Of a stretch of DNA of 64,000 nucleotides, positions 35,487 through 44,398 are shown piece by piece. Source of the DNA: Methylotenera mobilis JLW8 (GTDB taxonomy: Bacteria > Pseudomonadota > Gammaproteobacteria > Burkholderiales > Methylophilaceae); contig NC_012968.1 in NCBI RefSeq assembly GCF_000023705.1, forward strand, positions 248,001 through 312,000. The letters run 5' to 3'. The notes under the pieces are model-generated. The model did no database searches and had not been told where the DNA came from. It was given only the letters and a program-made list of their open reading frames with translations. Position 1 is the first letter of the stretch, and each line of letters begins with the position of its first letter. The position numbers and the translations under genes were made by a program.

Positions 35487-36710
35487 ATGAACCCCGCACA
35501 GAAACTTAATCTTCCGAGCGATCGGCTAGAACGATTACATTACATCAAACGCATTTTCGCACAGGCAAAGGGTCCTGATCTTGCATTAGATTGGTCTGGA
35601 GGCAGAACCGGCGCACTAAGAAAGTTGCATGCAGTTGATGCTGTGCAGTATGGGCGTAACCGTAATTTTATCAATGGCGCGGTCACGCATTTATCCCCAT
35701 ATCTACGTCACGGCTGCCTGAACTTAAATGAGGTTTTTTCTTTTGTGAAGCAGAAGTTTGGCTTACAAGGTGAAAGTCTGCTGATGGAGCTAGCATGGCG
35801 CGATTTTTGGCGGCAAGTCTGGTTTTATGAGGGCAATGCCATCTTTAGCGAGATGGAGCAGCCTAAAGTCAATCTTGATTACCAGCCGCTTAGTGTTTCT
35901 GTTAAGCAGGCAAACACAGGCTTGCCTTGTATGGATGGCTTTATCAAGGAGTTACTGGACACGGGTTATATGCATAACCATGCACGCATGTGGTTTGCCA
36001 GCTATGTGGTGCACCATCTTAAAGTAGACTGGCGTGAAGCAGCGGATTGGTTTGAGGCGCACTTATTAGATGGTGACTTTGCAAGTAATCACTTGTCATG
36101 GCAATGGATTGCTTCGACATTTAGCTCTAAACCCTACTATTTTAATAAAGAGAACCTGGAGCGCTATACCGGCGGCAAATATTGCGCAACCTGTACAGCT
36201 CAATGCCCGTTTGATGCAAGTTATGAGGCATTGAGTGCGCGTTTATTTACGCCATCTGTTGCCGCTAGCCCCAAGCAATATCCAATTAAGTCGTTGCCGA
36301 TGAAGGCTGCGCATACATTTAAAGCCGTTGCGGTGCTGGTCCATGATGAAATGCTGTCTGCACAAAACCCCTTGCTGAGTAAACCTTACCCTAAAATCTT
36401 TGTGTTCGATCCTGTGTTGTGTGGTCACTGGTCATTGAATCGTTTGCAGTTTGTCGCGGACTGTTTGCATGAAATGATGAATGTTGAAGTTTGGATGGGT
36501 GATACCCATGCTGTGTTGCTGCAAAAAGGGGTGGGGCAGGTTTTTACGCAAGACACGCCGAACTTGAAGCTTAAAGAAATATTGATGCCATTTGCTCCGA
36601 GTTGGGAGTCAGCGCCAAAGCTGGCTAATGTGCGGCTGAGCGAACGGCGCTTAAAGCGTTTTTCTCGCTACTGGGAGAAAGTCGGCCCTGTGTTAATGGC
36701 GGATGTTTAA
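35487..36710 (+). CDS. Photolyase/cryptochrome-family protein with apparently permuted domains
   Basis: A 407-residue flavoprotein of the photolyase family. Residues ~30-245 match the FAD-binding catalytic domain, including the RxFINGAVTHLSPYLRHG-type loop, ELAWRDFWRQ and GYMHNHARMW, and a cysteine cluster C-x-x-C-x-x-x-C follows near 232-240. Residues ~275-400 look like the alpha/beta antenna domain that normally comes first: a strand, then HDEMLSAQNPLL, then KIFVFDP, then SLNRLQFVADCLHEM and a GD loop. The order is thus reversed relative to normal photolyases. It probably repairs UV-damaged DNA or senses light. It is preceded by GTAGGAAA at a good distance. Confidence 0.85.
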   Translation: MNPAQKLNLPSDRLERLHYIKRIFAQAKGPDLALDWSGGRTGALRKLHAVDAVQYGRNRNFINGAVTHLSPYLRHGCLNLNEVFSFVKQKFGLQGESLLMELAWRDFWRQVWFYEGNAIFSEMEQPKVNLDYQPLSVSVKQANTGLPCMDGFIKELLDTGYMHNHARMWFASYVVHHLKVDWREAADWFEAHLLDGDFASNHLSWQWIASTFSSKPYYFNKENLERYTGGKYCATCTAQCPFDASYEALSARLFTPSVAASPKQYPIKSLPMKAAHTFKAVAVLVHDEMLSAQNPLLSKPYPKIFVFDPVLCGHWSLNRLQFVADCLHEMMNVEVWMGDTHAVLLQKGVGQVFTQDTPNLKLKEILMPFAPSWESAPKLANVRLSERRLKRFSRYWEKVGPVLMADV

Positions 36711-36756
36711 TCTTCGAGGTTGTTTAATCTTTAAGTCTTAAATGCTACTATCCTTC

Positions 36757-36796
36757 ACGACCAAGCTTTTATAATCGGGCTTTTTGGGTTGGTCGT
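36757..36796. promoter_or_regulatory. Inverted repeat flanking a -10 element upstream of lemA
   Basis: ACGACCAA (36757-36764) and TTGGTCGT (36789-36796) are exact reverse complements 24 bases apart. TATAAT (36770-36775) lies between them. The arrangement suggests a regulated promoter for the lemA pair, or a leader hairpin; it also lies beyond the photolyase stop and could act in termination. Confidence 0.45.
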
Positions 36797-36827
36797 AAGC
36801 AAATATCATCAATAAAAATAAGGGGAT

Positions 36828-37397
36828 ATGATGTTAGTGTGGATAGTGGTAGCTGTAGTTGTGCTGTATTTTGTCATCACTTACAACAGCTTGGTCAGTG
36901 TTAGAAATAACGTTGAAAAAGCATGGTCTAACATCAACGTGCTGTTAAAGCAGCGCCATGACGAATTACCTAAACTGATTGATACTTGCAAGCAGTATAT
37001 GCAGCATGAGCAGGCGACGCTAGAGAAAGTGATACAAGCACGTACGCAAGTGAATGAGGCGCGTGATTCGCATGATGTTACAGCCTTAGGGCAAGCCGAA
37101 GGCGCGCTACGTGTTGGCTTGGGTGGTTTGTTTGCCGTGGCTGAAAGCTACCCTGAGCTGAAATCTAACCAGAATTTTCTCATGTTGCAGACCCGTATCA
37201 CCGGGCTTGAAAATCAAATTGCAGACCGTCGTGAGTTTTATAACGACAGTGTTTATATAAACAATGTACGCGTGCAGCAGTTTCCAGATTTAATCGTGGC
37301 CAGATTGCTCGGCTTTGCTAAAGAGTCATTACTTAAGTTTTCTAGTGAAGAGCTTGTAGATGTTGACGTAAGTCAGCGCTTTAACGCCAAGCTGTAG
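36828..37397 (+). CDS. LemA family protein
   Basis: A 189-residue protein: an N-terminal membrane anchor (about 3-20), then a helical bundle with the family pattern YNSLVSVRNNVEKAWSNI, later FxRxLGF near the end. LemA proteins are widespread, anchored with most of the protein outside the cytoplasm; function is poorly known. AAGGGG precedes the ATG pair. The next gene starts 8 bases after its stop, making a two-gene unit with a GIDE-like protein, a common pairing. Confidence 0.93.
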   Translation: MMLVWIVVAVVVLYFVITYNSLVSVRNNVEKAWSNINVLLKQRHDELPKLIDTCKQYMQHEQATLEKVIQARTQVNEARDSHDVTALGQAEGALRVGLGGLFAVAESYPELKSNQNFLMLQTRITGLENQIADRREFYNDSVYINNVRVQQFPDLIVARLLGFAKESLLKFSSEELVDVDVSQRFNAKL

Positions 37398-37405
37398 GCA
37401 GCGTT

Positions 37406-38302
37406 TTGCGCTTGCGTAGTTACTATTTAAACCCGCTCGCCCTGTGTGTCTGCCTAGGCTTGGTGCTGGCGGGGGTGTATTTAGATTACCAAGACGGGCA
37501 GGCGCACCAACTACCCATGCTTTTGGGCGTGAGCGCTCTGGTTGCCATATTTGCCTGGGTGTTTAACTACAAAAGATTACTGGCAATTTCCGAGGTGCCT
37601 ATCTCCACGATTGCGTCAGCCGCTCAAGGTTATGTAGAGTTATATGGCAAATCACGGCAGCGCCTGCCCATGCGTAGCCCGATCCAAGGTGTGGCTTGTG
37701 TGTGGTATCGGCTGTGGGTGTACACGCGTGATAGTAACCACATGTGGCGTTTGCAAGATTACCAGGTTAGTGAGCAGGTGTTTGAGCTGCACGATGCAAC
37801 CGGCGTGTGCTTGGTAGACCCCAAGGGCGCAGATATCTATGCTGCAAAACGGCATGAGGTTATACAAAATGAGCATCGCTATATTGAGGATGTGCTGTTT
37901 GCGGATAAATCTATCTATGTGTTGGGTGATTTAGATGCTAGTACCCAAGCGCATACCGAGGCTGAAATCAATCGAGAAGTAGGCAAGCTGCTGACGCAAT
38001 GGAAACAGTCTAAATCCAGGTTGCTGCAGCGGTTTGACCTGAATCGGGATGGCGAGATTGATATGCAAGAGTGGGAGCATGCCCGCGAGCAGGCTTATTC
38101 CGATATAAAACGTCAGCAAAGCCAATTGCTTAAAAGTGAACAGCATTTGATTGCCAAGCCGCAAAGCAAGCGTCTATTTGTAATATCCGGCATTACACCG
38201 CAAGCGTTGAGGCAGCGCTATCGCTATTGGGCGATTGTGCATTTCACCATATTTTCTATCGCAGTTTTGTTTTCTTTTATAGCGAGTTATCTAGCGTTAT
38301 AA
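37406..38302 (+). CDS. GIDE/E3-like membrane protein with an EF-hand
   Basis: A 298-residue protein. Membrane segments lie near 10-26, 36-48 and 272-294, with a GIDE-type domain between. A canonical EF-hand loop, DLNRDGEIDMQEWE (about 211-224), has the Asp/Asn/Asp/Glu calcium ligands in the right places and lies within a helical stretch. The start is TTG at 37406, close behind lemA. Bacterial GIDE-like proteins are often encoded next to lemA; their role is unknown. Calcium binding is inferred from the loop alone. Confidence 0.8.
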   Translation: MRLRSYYLNPLALCVCLGLVLAGVYLDYQDGQAHQLPMLLGVSALVAIFAWVFNYKRLLAISEVPISTIASAAQGYVELYGKSRQRLPMRSPIQGVACVWYRLWVYTRDSNHMWRLQDYQVSEQVFELHDATGVCLVDPKGADIYAAKRHEVIQNEHRYIEDVLFADKSIYVLGDLDASTQAHTEAEINREVGKLLTQWKQSKSRLLQRFDLNRDGEIDMQEWEHAREQAYSDIKRQQSQLLKSEQHLIAKPQSKRLFVISGITPQALRQRYRYWAIVHFTIFSIAVLFSFIASYLAL

Positions 38303-38335
38303 CAGCAGGTTTGCCATGTGATAAAATGTCAGGTT

Positions 38336-41224
38336 ATGACAACTGACCATTCGACACAGAATATGCAAGAAAACAAAGAGCTAGCCAAATCCTTCGACCC
38401 TAAAACCATTGAAAGTAAATGGTATGAATTTTGGGAGGGGCACGGCTATTATGGCGCTGGTTTAGATACCGCTAAGCAGGATAATTTCTGTATCTTATTA
38501 CCGCCTCCTAACGTGACTGGCACATTGCATATGGGTCACGGTTTTAACCAGACCTTGATGGATGCACTCACACGCTACCACCGTATGCGTGGTGACAACA
38601 CTTTATGGCAACCGGGTACCGACCATGCTGGTATTGCTACGCAAATTGTCGTAGAGCGCCAGTTGGATGCGCAAGGCGTATCGCGCCATGATTTAGGCCG
38701 CGAAAAGTTCTTAGAAAAAGTATGGGAGTGGAAAGAATACTCAGGCGGTACCATCACTAAACAAATGCGCCGTTTAGGTACTTCACCCGACTGGAGCCGT
38801 GAGCGCTTCACCATGGATGCTGGCCTCAACAAAGTGGTGACCGAAACTTTCGTACGCCTGTATAACGAAGGCCTGATTTACCGTGGCAAACGTTTAGTGA
38901 ACTGGGATGTGAAGCTAGGTACCGCCGTATCTGACCTGGAAGTGGTGCAGGAAGAAGAAGATGGCTTTATGTGGCACATCAACTACCCACTTGCCGACGG
39001 CTCTGGTCATTTAACAGTAGCGACAACCCGCCCGGAAACGATGTTAGGCGACGTGGCCGTGATGGTGCATCCTGAAGATGCGCGCTATAAACACCTGATT
39101 GGTAAAACCGTACAGTTACCGCTGTGTAACCGCGAGATTCCAATTATTGCCGATGACTATGTTGATTTAGAGTTCGGTACCGGTGTGGTGAAAGTGACAC
39201 CTGCGCATGACTTTAACGATAATATGGTCGGCCAGCGTCAAGGTTTGGATAAGATTGTTATCCTTAACCTGCAAGGCTTTGTACCAGCGACAGCTGAAGT
39301 TTGGGCGGCAGATGGCGCAGCTAAACCATCTATCGCAATGCCTGCCAACCTGATTGGCTTGGAGCGCTTTGCTGCGCGTAAACAAGTGGTGGCTGATTTA
39401 GAAGCGCAAAACTACTTGGTTAAAGCAGAAAAGCATAAACTTAAAGTGCCACGTGGCGACCGTACCAATGTGGTAATTGAGCCTATGCTGACTGACCAAT
39501 GGTTCGTAGCCATGAGTAAGGCTGCGGCTGACGGTAAATCTATCACGCAAAAAGCTTTAGACGTGGTAGCGAGCGGTGAAATCAAGTTCTACCCAGAAAA
39601 CTGGGTCAACACTTACAACCAATGGCTGAATAACATTCAAGACTGGTGTATCTCACGCCAGTTATGGTGGGGCCACCAAATCCCGGCTTGGTACTCAGAT
39701 GACGGCAAAGTCTATGTGGCACATGATGAAGCCGAAGCTAAGGCACAAGCCGCTAAAGATGGCTACAGCGGCAATTTAAAGCGTGACGATGACGTGCTGG
39801 ATACCTGGTACTCATCTGCGTTATGGCCATTCTCAACCTTGGATTGGTCTGGCGACGCAGAAAAGGACGCCGCTAACGTTGCCTTGCAACAGTATTTGCC
39901 GTCTTCTGTATTGGTCACAGGCTTTGATATTATTTTCTTCTGGGTGGCGCGTATGGTGATGATGACTACGCACATCACCGGCAAGATCCCGTTCAAGCAC
40001 GTGTATGTGCATGGCTTGATTCGCGATGCCGAAGGTCAGAAGATGAGTAAGTCTAAAGGCAATGTGCTGGACCCGATTGATTTGATTGACGGTATCGGCT
40101 TAGATGACCTGATTAAAAAACGCACCACGGGTTTGATGAACCCGAAAGACGCCGAGAAAATCGAAAAACGTACACGTAAAGAGTTTCCAGAGGGTATCAA
40201 TGCCTACGGTACCGATGCACTACGTTTCACGTTTGCCGCATTAGCTAGCCCGGGCCGTGATATCAAGTTTGATTTACAGCGCTGCGATGGCTACCGTAAC
40301 TTCTGCAATAAGCTGTGGAATGCCACACGCTTTGTGCTGATGAATACAGAAGGTCAGGACAATGGTTTTGGCATTGGTAGCTGTGTGGAAGGTGGTCGCG
40401 TATTCTCTGCCGCTGACCGTTGGATTGTGAGCATCTTGCAACGCACGGAAGCTGAGGTGGAGCGTGCGTTTGAAGACTACCGTTTCGATTTAGCGGCAAA
40501 AGCGATTTATGAGTTTGTATGGGATGAATACTGCGATTGGTATTTAGAGCTGGCTAAAGTACAAATGCAAAATGGCAACGAGGCAGAAAAAATTGGCACA
40601 CGTCGTACTTTGCTGCGTGTGCTGGAGACTATCCTGCGTTTAGCGCACCCTATCATGCCATTTATCACAGAAGAAATCTGGCAAACCATTGCGCCGATGA
40701 CGGAAAAACATGGCGCCAGCATTATGTTGGAGGCGTATCCAAAAGCGCAGTTAGACAAGCTGGATGAAGTATCTGAGGCTTGGGTGGTGCAATTGAAGCA
40801 AGCGGTGGATGCATGCCGTAGCTTACGTGGCGAAATGGGTATTTCACCTGCAGCGCGCGTGCCGTTGATTGCGGCGGGCGACAACGCTGCGCTGTCAGCG
40901 TATGCACCTTACCTGAAAGCCTTGGCTAAGTTAGATGACGTGGCCATCGTTGCTGAGTTGCCAGAAGCAGATGCACCGGTGATGCTGGTGAACGATTTCA
41001 AATTGATGCTAAAAGTTGAAATCGACGTTGCGGCAGAAAAAGAGCGCTTAGGTAAAGAAATCGCACGCTTGGAGGCTGAAATCAATAAAGCGAATGGCAA
41101 GCTGAATAACGAGAGTTTTGTAGCAAGGGCACCAGCTGCAGTGGTAGAGCAGGAAAAAGCGCGGGTGGCAGACTTTAGTGACAGTTTGGATAAGCTGCAA
41201 GCTCAGTTAGCTAAGCTTAAATAA
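38336..41224 (+). CDS. valS: Valyl-tRNA synthetase
   Basis: A ~962-residue class I tRNA synthetase. HIGH motif as HMGH in [13 protein letters not shown], the KMSKS motif in [10 protein letters not shown], a CP1 editing domain between them, and a C-terminal coiled-coil arm (about 900-960). It charges tRNA-Val and edits mischarged threonine. The ATG at 38336 is used; GTG at 38318 and ATG at 38363 are alternatives. A large terminator follows. Confidence 0.97.
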   Translation: MTTDHSTQNMQENKELAKSFDPKTIESKWYEFWEGHGYYGAGLDTAKQDNFCILLPPPNVTGTLHMGHGFNQTLMDALTRYHRMRGDNTLWQPGTDHAGIATQIVVERQLDAQGVSRHDLGREKFLEKVWEWKEYSGGTITKQMRRLGTSPDWSRERFTMDAGLNKVVTETFVRLYNEGLIYRGKRLVNWDVKLGTAVSDLEVVQEEEDGFMWHINYPLADGSGHLTVATTRPETMLGDVAVMVHPEDARYKHLIGKTVQLPLCNREIPIIADDYVDLEFGTGVVKVTPAHDFNDNMVGQRQGLDKIVILNLQGFVPATAEVWAADGAAKPSIAMPANLIGLERFAARKQVVADLEAQNYLVKAEKHKLKVPRGDRTNVVIEPMLTDQWFVAMSKAAADGKSITQKALDVVASGEIKFYPENWVNTYNQWLNNIQDWCISRQLWWGHQIPAWYSDDGKVYVAHDEAEAKAQAAKDGYSGNLKRDDDVLDTWYSSALWPFSTLDWSGDAEKDAANVALQQYLPSSVLVTGFDIIFFWVARMVMMTTHITGKIPFKHVYVHGLIRDAEGQKMSKSKGNVLDPIDLIDGIGLDDLIKKRTTGLMNPKDAEKIEKRTRKEFPEGINAYGTDALRFTFAALASPGRDIKFDLQRCDGYRNFCNKLWNATRFVLMNTEGQDNGFGIGSCVEGGRVFSAADRWIVSILQRTEAEVERAFEDYRFDLAAKAIYEFVWDEYCDWYLELAKVQMQNGNEAEKIGTRRTLLRVLETILRLAHPIMPFITEEIWQTIAPMTEKHGASIMLEAYPKAQLDKLDEVSEAWVVQLKQAVDACRSLRGEMGISPAARVPLIAAGDNAALSAYAPYLKALAKLDDVAIVAELPEADAPVMLVNDFKLMLKVEIDVAAEKERLGKEIARLEAEINKANGKLNNESFVARAPAAVVEQEKARVADFSDSLDKLQAQLAKLK

Positions 41225-41278
41225 CTGTTGTTTCAGAATGGCAGGGTTTTAGAAAAACTGCTGTTTTAGTGATATTTA

Positions 41279-41326
41279 GCGCCGCATGATGCACCGATGG
41301 ACTCGGTACATTGTGCGGCGTTTTTT
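41279..41326 (+). terminator. valS terminator
   Basis: CGCCGCA (41280-41286) pairs with TGCGGCG (41314-41320), with an inner ACCGA/TCGGT stem, followed by six T residues. It is a strong rho-independent terminator for valS. Confidence 0.85.
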
Positions 41327-41362
41327 ATGCGGTTAAAGCTTAATCTCTAAACTTTAAATCTG

Positions 41363-41403
41363 AGTCTTTAAGCCTTAGTCTTTAAACCGTCGTAGTCTTT
41401 AAA
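41363..41403. repeat. Short repeated AGTCTTTAA motif
   Basis: AGTCTTTAA occurs at 41363-41371, 41377-41385 and 41394-41402, spaced 14 and 17 bases apart, in the AT-rich gap between valS and the tusA-like gene. The function is unknown; it may be slippage-derived. Confidence 0.35.
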
Positions 41404-41428
41404 ACTGATGTGCGACAGCGCCTATGTG

Positions 41429-41662
41429 CTAGCTAGTACGTTTTTTAATATAAAACGTGAACGCGGTTTCGTCTTCTTCTAACAGCAAAAGTTCATGCCC
41501 AGTTTGCACGCAAAAGGCGTTAAAGTCTTTAACTGAGCCAGGGTCAGTTGAGATGATCTTTAGTACTTGCGCAGCCGCCATGTCATTGAGGCCTTTTTTA
41601 CAGCGCAAAATGGGGAGTGGGCAGTTTAGACCTGTAGCATCAACTACTTTATCAAAATGCAT
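41429..41662 (-). CDS. tusA: TusA-like sulfurtransferase
   Basis: A 77-residue protein of the TusA/SirA family, with the signature CPLP (C14-P-L-P17) where the cysteine carries persulfide sulfur. Such proteins pass sulfur to tRNA thiolation or molybdenum cofactor synthesis. A rhodanese gene lies 48 bases upstream on the same strand; the two likely form a sulfur-relay pair. Confidence 0.88.
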   Translation of the reverse strand: MHFDKVVDATGLNCPLPILRCKKGLNDMAAAQVLKIISTDPGSVKDFNAFCVQTGHELLLLEEDETAFTFYIKKRTS

Positions 41663-41710
41663 AGTGATTTTCCTGTGTTACTTAGAGCTATGTTTATTTA
41701 GGCGCGGTGG

Positions 41711-42046
41711 TTATTTAGACTGGCTGTTGAGCGGCACAAACTGATAACCAGCACGTGCCCAAGCCAGCACACCGCCAGCTAAATTATAAACGTGCTTACA
41801 GCCCTTGCTGGCAGCAAACGCCGCTGCATGTGCTGAGCGTACGCCGCTATGGCAGTAAAACACGATGGTTTCTGCCTTGGTGAGCGATTCATACTGCACC
41901 GGCAGCATGGCTAATGGGATGTGTACCGCATTTTCAATCACGCCGCGAGCCACCTCGTCATCATTGCGTACATCTACCAGTAGAAGTGATTTTTTGCTTA
42001 GCATGACGGATAAGTCATGTGCGTCAATTTCATTGTAAGTGCTCAT
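41711..42046 (-). CDS. Single-domain rhodanese
   Basis: A 111-residue GlpE-type rhodanese. The active-site loop is C65-HSGVR, preceded by the VDVR and IPLAMLP motifs. It transfers sulfane sulfur from thiosulfate or persulfides to an acceptor, plausibly the TusA-like protein encoded just downstream. Confidence 0.92.
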   Translation of the reverse strand: MSTYNEIDAHDLSVMLSKKSLLLVDVRNDDEVARGVIENAVHIPLAMLPVQYESLTKAETIVFYCHSGVRSAHAAAFAASKGCKHVYNLAGGVLAWARAGYQFVPLNSQSK

Positions 42047-42149
42047 TAAATAAACCTGAATTAACTAATAAATCTTGAATTAACAATATAAGTGGCTAAC
42101 AACTTGTGTTGCTATGCCGGACTTTAACTAATTGCATGCATATGCCTGT

Positions 42150-42233
42150 ACCAGTTGATCATACTCAACTATAGACAAGCTTGGCAGTCATTTGTTTATG
42201 CAGACTGGCAAGCATTGTCTTTATGCGGCTTGC
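42150..42233. repeat. Cluster of inverted repeats (possible structured RNA)
   Basis: AGTTGA/TCAACT lies near 42153-42170. CTTGGCAGTC (42180-42189) pairs with GACTGGCAAG (42203-42212), with 9 of 10 matching. GCAAGC (42208-42213) pairs exactly with GCTTGC (42228-42233). The second and third share bases, so they are alternative folds, as in attenuators or small RNAs. No promoter or terminator was assigned. Confidence 0.35.
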
Positions 42234-42434
42234 AAACAGCGGGTGATGATGCCTATATGGTAATACAAAACATCGCTTAATGAGTATAACGCGCTCATAT
42301 TCCTATATAAATCGTCAGAAAGTAGTCACTGGCGCCGAGTAAACGCGTGCTTGGTGTGTTCAAAATTTCTACGATCGCCCGTTTGCTATGTGTGCCAGTC
42401 ACTTAGCGCAGCTATCCCCATCGCGCCCACAAAG

Positions 42435-42455
42435 TTATCCACATAAATTGTGGAT
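42435..42455. promoter_or_regulatory. DnaA-box consensus inside a hairpin
   Basis: TTATCCACA (42435-42443) matches the DnaA 9-mer exactly. Its ATCCACA core pairs with TGTGGAT (42449-42455) across a 5-base loop. It is a single site far from any recognised origin gene, so a titration or regulatory site is more likely than an origin; it may also be chance. Confidence 0.35.
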
Positions 42456-42611
42456 GTGGCTAAAGTACCGAGTGCATGTTGATATGTGCCACAAGGGCAA
42501 CACTGATGGGCGCATATATTGTTGTCACAATTTACAGGTACGATGCTGTAATGTTGTAGGTAGCAGTGATTTTTAAGTGCAAGTTAAGTGCAGATTAAAT
42601 GTAGGTAAGGA

Positions 42612-44147
42612 ATGAGAATAGTGAATAGGTTAAGTTTGATCATGCTCACAGTGGCATGTGTCGTTGGTAGCGTATCGGCCATGGCGGAAAATGCACAGAC
42701 CTGGATTAATGACGGAGAAGCGGCACTAGCCGCGGCCAAGAAGCTGCATCCTGAATTGGGGCGTGCTAAAAACGTGATATTGTTTGTTGGGGATGGTATG
42801 GGGATTTCTACCATCACCGCGTCACGTATTTTTGAAGGGCAGAGTAAGGGCCTGGACGGTGAACGCAACCAGCTGGCATTCGAGCGTTTGCCTTATTTGG
42901 CGCTTTCCAAAACCTATTCGGCCAACCAGCAGACTTCCGATTCTGCACCTACCATGACTGCGATAGTGACCGGTGTCAAAACTAATGATGGTGGGTTGTC
43001 AGTCAATCAAGCTGTTGTACGGTCTGAACCCAGTCATGCTGTGATTCAAGCAAATAAATTAACCACCATACTAGAGCAGGCAGAAATGAGCGGCCGCGCT
43101 ACCGGTATTATCTCCACTGCTCGTGTTACTCATGCCACGCCTGCTGCCACATATGCGCACACCAGTAATCGCGATTGGGAGGCGGACAGCAACCTGCCTG
43201 CGGGGGCTGATGTAAAGGATATTGCCGCGCAGTTGATAGATAGCTTTGGGCCGAAGCAAATTGGTGACGGTCTGGAGGTGTTGATGGGCGGCGGTCGCAG
43301 TAATTTATTGCCTAAAGCACAGAGCGACCCCGAATACCCTAACATTAAAGGCAAGCGTAATGATGGGCGAGATTTAATACAGGAGTTTCAAACTAAATTT
43401 AATGCACACTACGTGTGGAACAAGGCGCAGTTTGATGCGTTTAACCCCGCCAGTGGGCAGCGGCTTCTGGGTTTGTTTGAGCCGTCACATATGCAATATG
43501 ATCATGACCGCCTAACCGATACCGCAGGTGAGCCGTCCCTCGCAGAAATGACGGATAAGGCGATAGAGGTGCTAAAGCGCAACAAAAAAGGGTATTTCCT
43601 GATGGTAGAGGCCGGCCGTATCGACCACGCGTCGCATGCCAACAATGCCTTCCGTACCTTGAGTGAAACTGTTGCACTGTCTGATGCGGTTAAGCTAGCG
43701 ATGAGCAAGGTCGATATGCGCGATACACTGATTATCGTGACGGCAGATCATAGCCATACGCTGACTATCGGTGGTTATGCGAAACGCGGTAACCCCATAT
43801 TAGGCAAGGTGATCTTTCCGGGGGCTGCTGTGCCAGAGAAAGCATTAGATGGTAACCCTTACACTACCATCAGTTTTGCCAATGGTACAGGTTATGCAGC
43901 TGGTGGCGATGCGCATTCTGCATCAGCCTCACGGGCTGGTCGTGTGGCAGATATGAGCACAGTGGATACCGAAGACCCAGACTTTCACCAAGAAGTGATG
44001 GTGCCGCTAGCCGCTGAAACGCATGCAGGTGAGGATGTGGCCATTTTTGCCGGCGGCCCTAATGCACACTTGTTTCATGGCATACAAGAACAAAGCTACA
44101 TTTACTACGTGATGGAAGACGCGATGGGGCTTGCAACTAGGCGTTAG
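42612..44147 (+). CDS. phoA: Alkaline phosphatase (PhoA family)
   Basis: A 511-residue exported phosphatase. The signal peptide (about 1-25, ending SAMA) is followed by the metal site GDGM (60-63), nucleophile S111 in TSDSAPTMTA, and later the zinc-ligand motifs GRIDHASH and TADHSHT, and HSASASRAG. It releases phosphate from organic esters in the periplasm. A UAAGGA site precedes the ATG. It is a single-gene unit; the 3' end folds into a 16-base-pair hairpin. Confidence 0.95.
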   Translation: MRIVNRLSLIMLTVACVVGSVSAMAENAQTWINDGEAALAAAKKLHPELGRAKNVILFVGDGMGISTITASRIFEGQSKGLDGERNQLAFERLPYLALSKTYSANQQTSDSAPTMTAIVTGVKTNDGGLSVNQAVVRSEPSHAVIQANKLTTILEQAEMSGRATGIISTARVTHATPAATYAHTSNRDWEADSNLPAGADVKDIAAQLIDSFGPKQIGDGLEVLMGGGRSNLLPKAQSDPEYPNIKGKRNDGRDLIQEFQTKFNAHYVWNKAQFDAFNPASGQRLLGLFEPSHMQYDHDRLTDTAGEPSLAEMTDKAIEVLKRNKKGYFLMVEAGRIDHASHANNAFRTLSETVALSDAVKLAMSKVDMRDTLIIVTADHSHTLTIGGYAKRGNPILGKVIFPGAAVPEKALDGNPYTTISFANGTGYAAGGDAHSASASRAGRVADMSTVDTEDPDFHQEVMVPLAAETHAGEDVAIFAGGPNAHLFHGIQEQSYIYYVMEDAMGLATRR

Positions 44148-44169
44148 TATCTGTTGCAAGCCCCATCGC
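44121..44169 (+). terminator. Long perfect hairpin at the phoA 3' end
   Basis: GCGATGGGGCTTGCAA (44121-44136) and TTGCAAGCCCCATCGC (44154-44169) are exact reverse complements with a 17-base loop that contains the phoA stop codon (44145-44147). The left arm encodes residues near the C-terminus. No T run follows, so it may protect the mRNA 3' end as much as terminate. Confidence 0.6.
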
Positions 44170-44225
44170 AAATTTGAGGTTAGTGTAAGTTAATGATCGC
44201 CAATCAATTGATTTCAAATAGACGT

Positions 44226-44304
44226 AAAAAAGCCCACATTGCTGTGGGCTTTTTAAATTCTGGTACAAGAGCTGGAATCGAACTGGCGACACGTGAGTTT
44301 TCAA
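44226..44304 (-). pseudogene. Displaced tRNA-Phe 3' half plus its terminator (left repeat of the islet)
   Basis: Bases 44226-44264 match 45770-45808 exactly (39 bases: terminator hairpin, spacer and tRNA CCA). Bases 44275-44293 match 45820-45838 exactly (T-arm), and TTTTCAA of the anticodon loop matches again (44298-44304 and 45843-45849). The acceptor and T-stem complements have decayed, and no 5' half is present. This is the pattern left when an element inserts in the anticodon-loop-to-3'-end region of a tRNA gene. The intact tRNA-Phe lies 1.5 kb to the right. Confidence 0.8.
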
Positions 44305-44398
44305 CGCTAAATATCGTCGTTTTTATATTGTTTAGTGCCTACCCTCACTATTTTATGTGAGCCAAAGGATGCCAGAGTTGGGACATTAGTTTTTTTAA

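Larger units (their letters stand above)
42047..42611. other. 565-base intergenic region with hairpins and a DnaA-box-like site
   Basis: No credible gene is seen; a 62-codon frame (42388-42576) lacks a ribosome site and coding features. The left part (42150-42233) holds overlapping inverted repeats. The middle has TTATCCACA, a perfect DnaA-box consensus, at 42435-42443 within a hairpin. The right end must carry the alkaline phosphatase promoter; I found no convincing Pho box. Confidence 0.55.

Noticed and set aside
41363-41403. CRISPR-like or integron-like repeat array
   Set aside because: Only three 9-base copies with irregular short spacing; no CRISPR array was found anywhere in the window.
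42520-42575. Possible Pho box (TTGTCACAATTTACAGG and CTGTAATGTTGTAGG) upstream of phoA
   Set aside because: Second half-sites match CTGTCAT poorly and spacing is not convincing.
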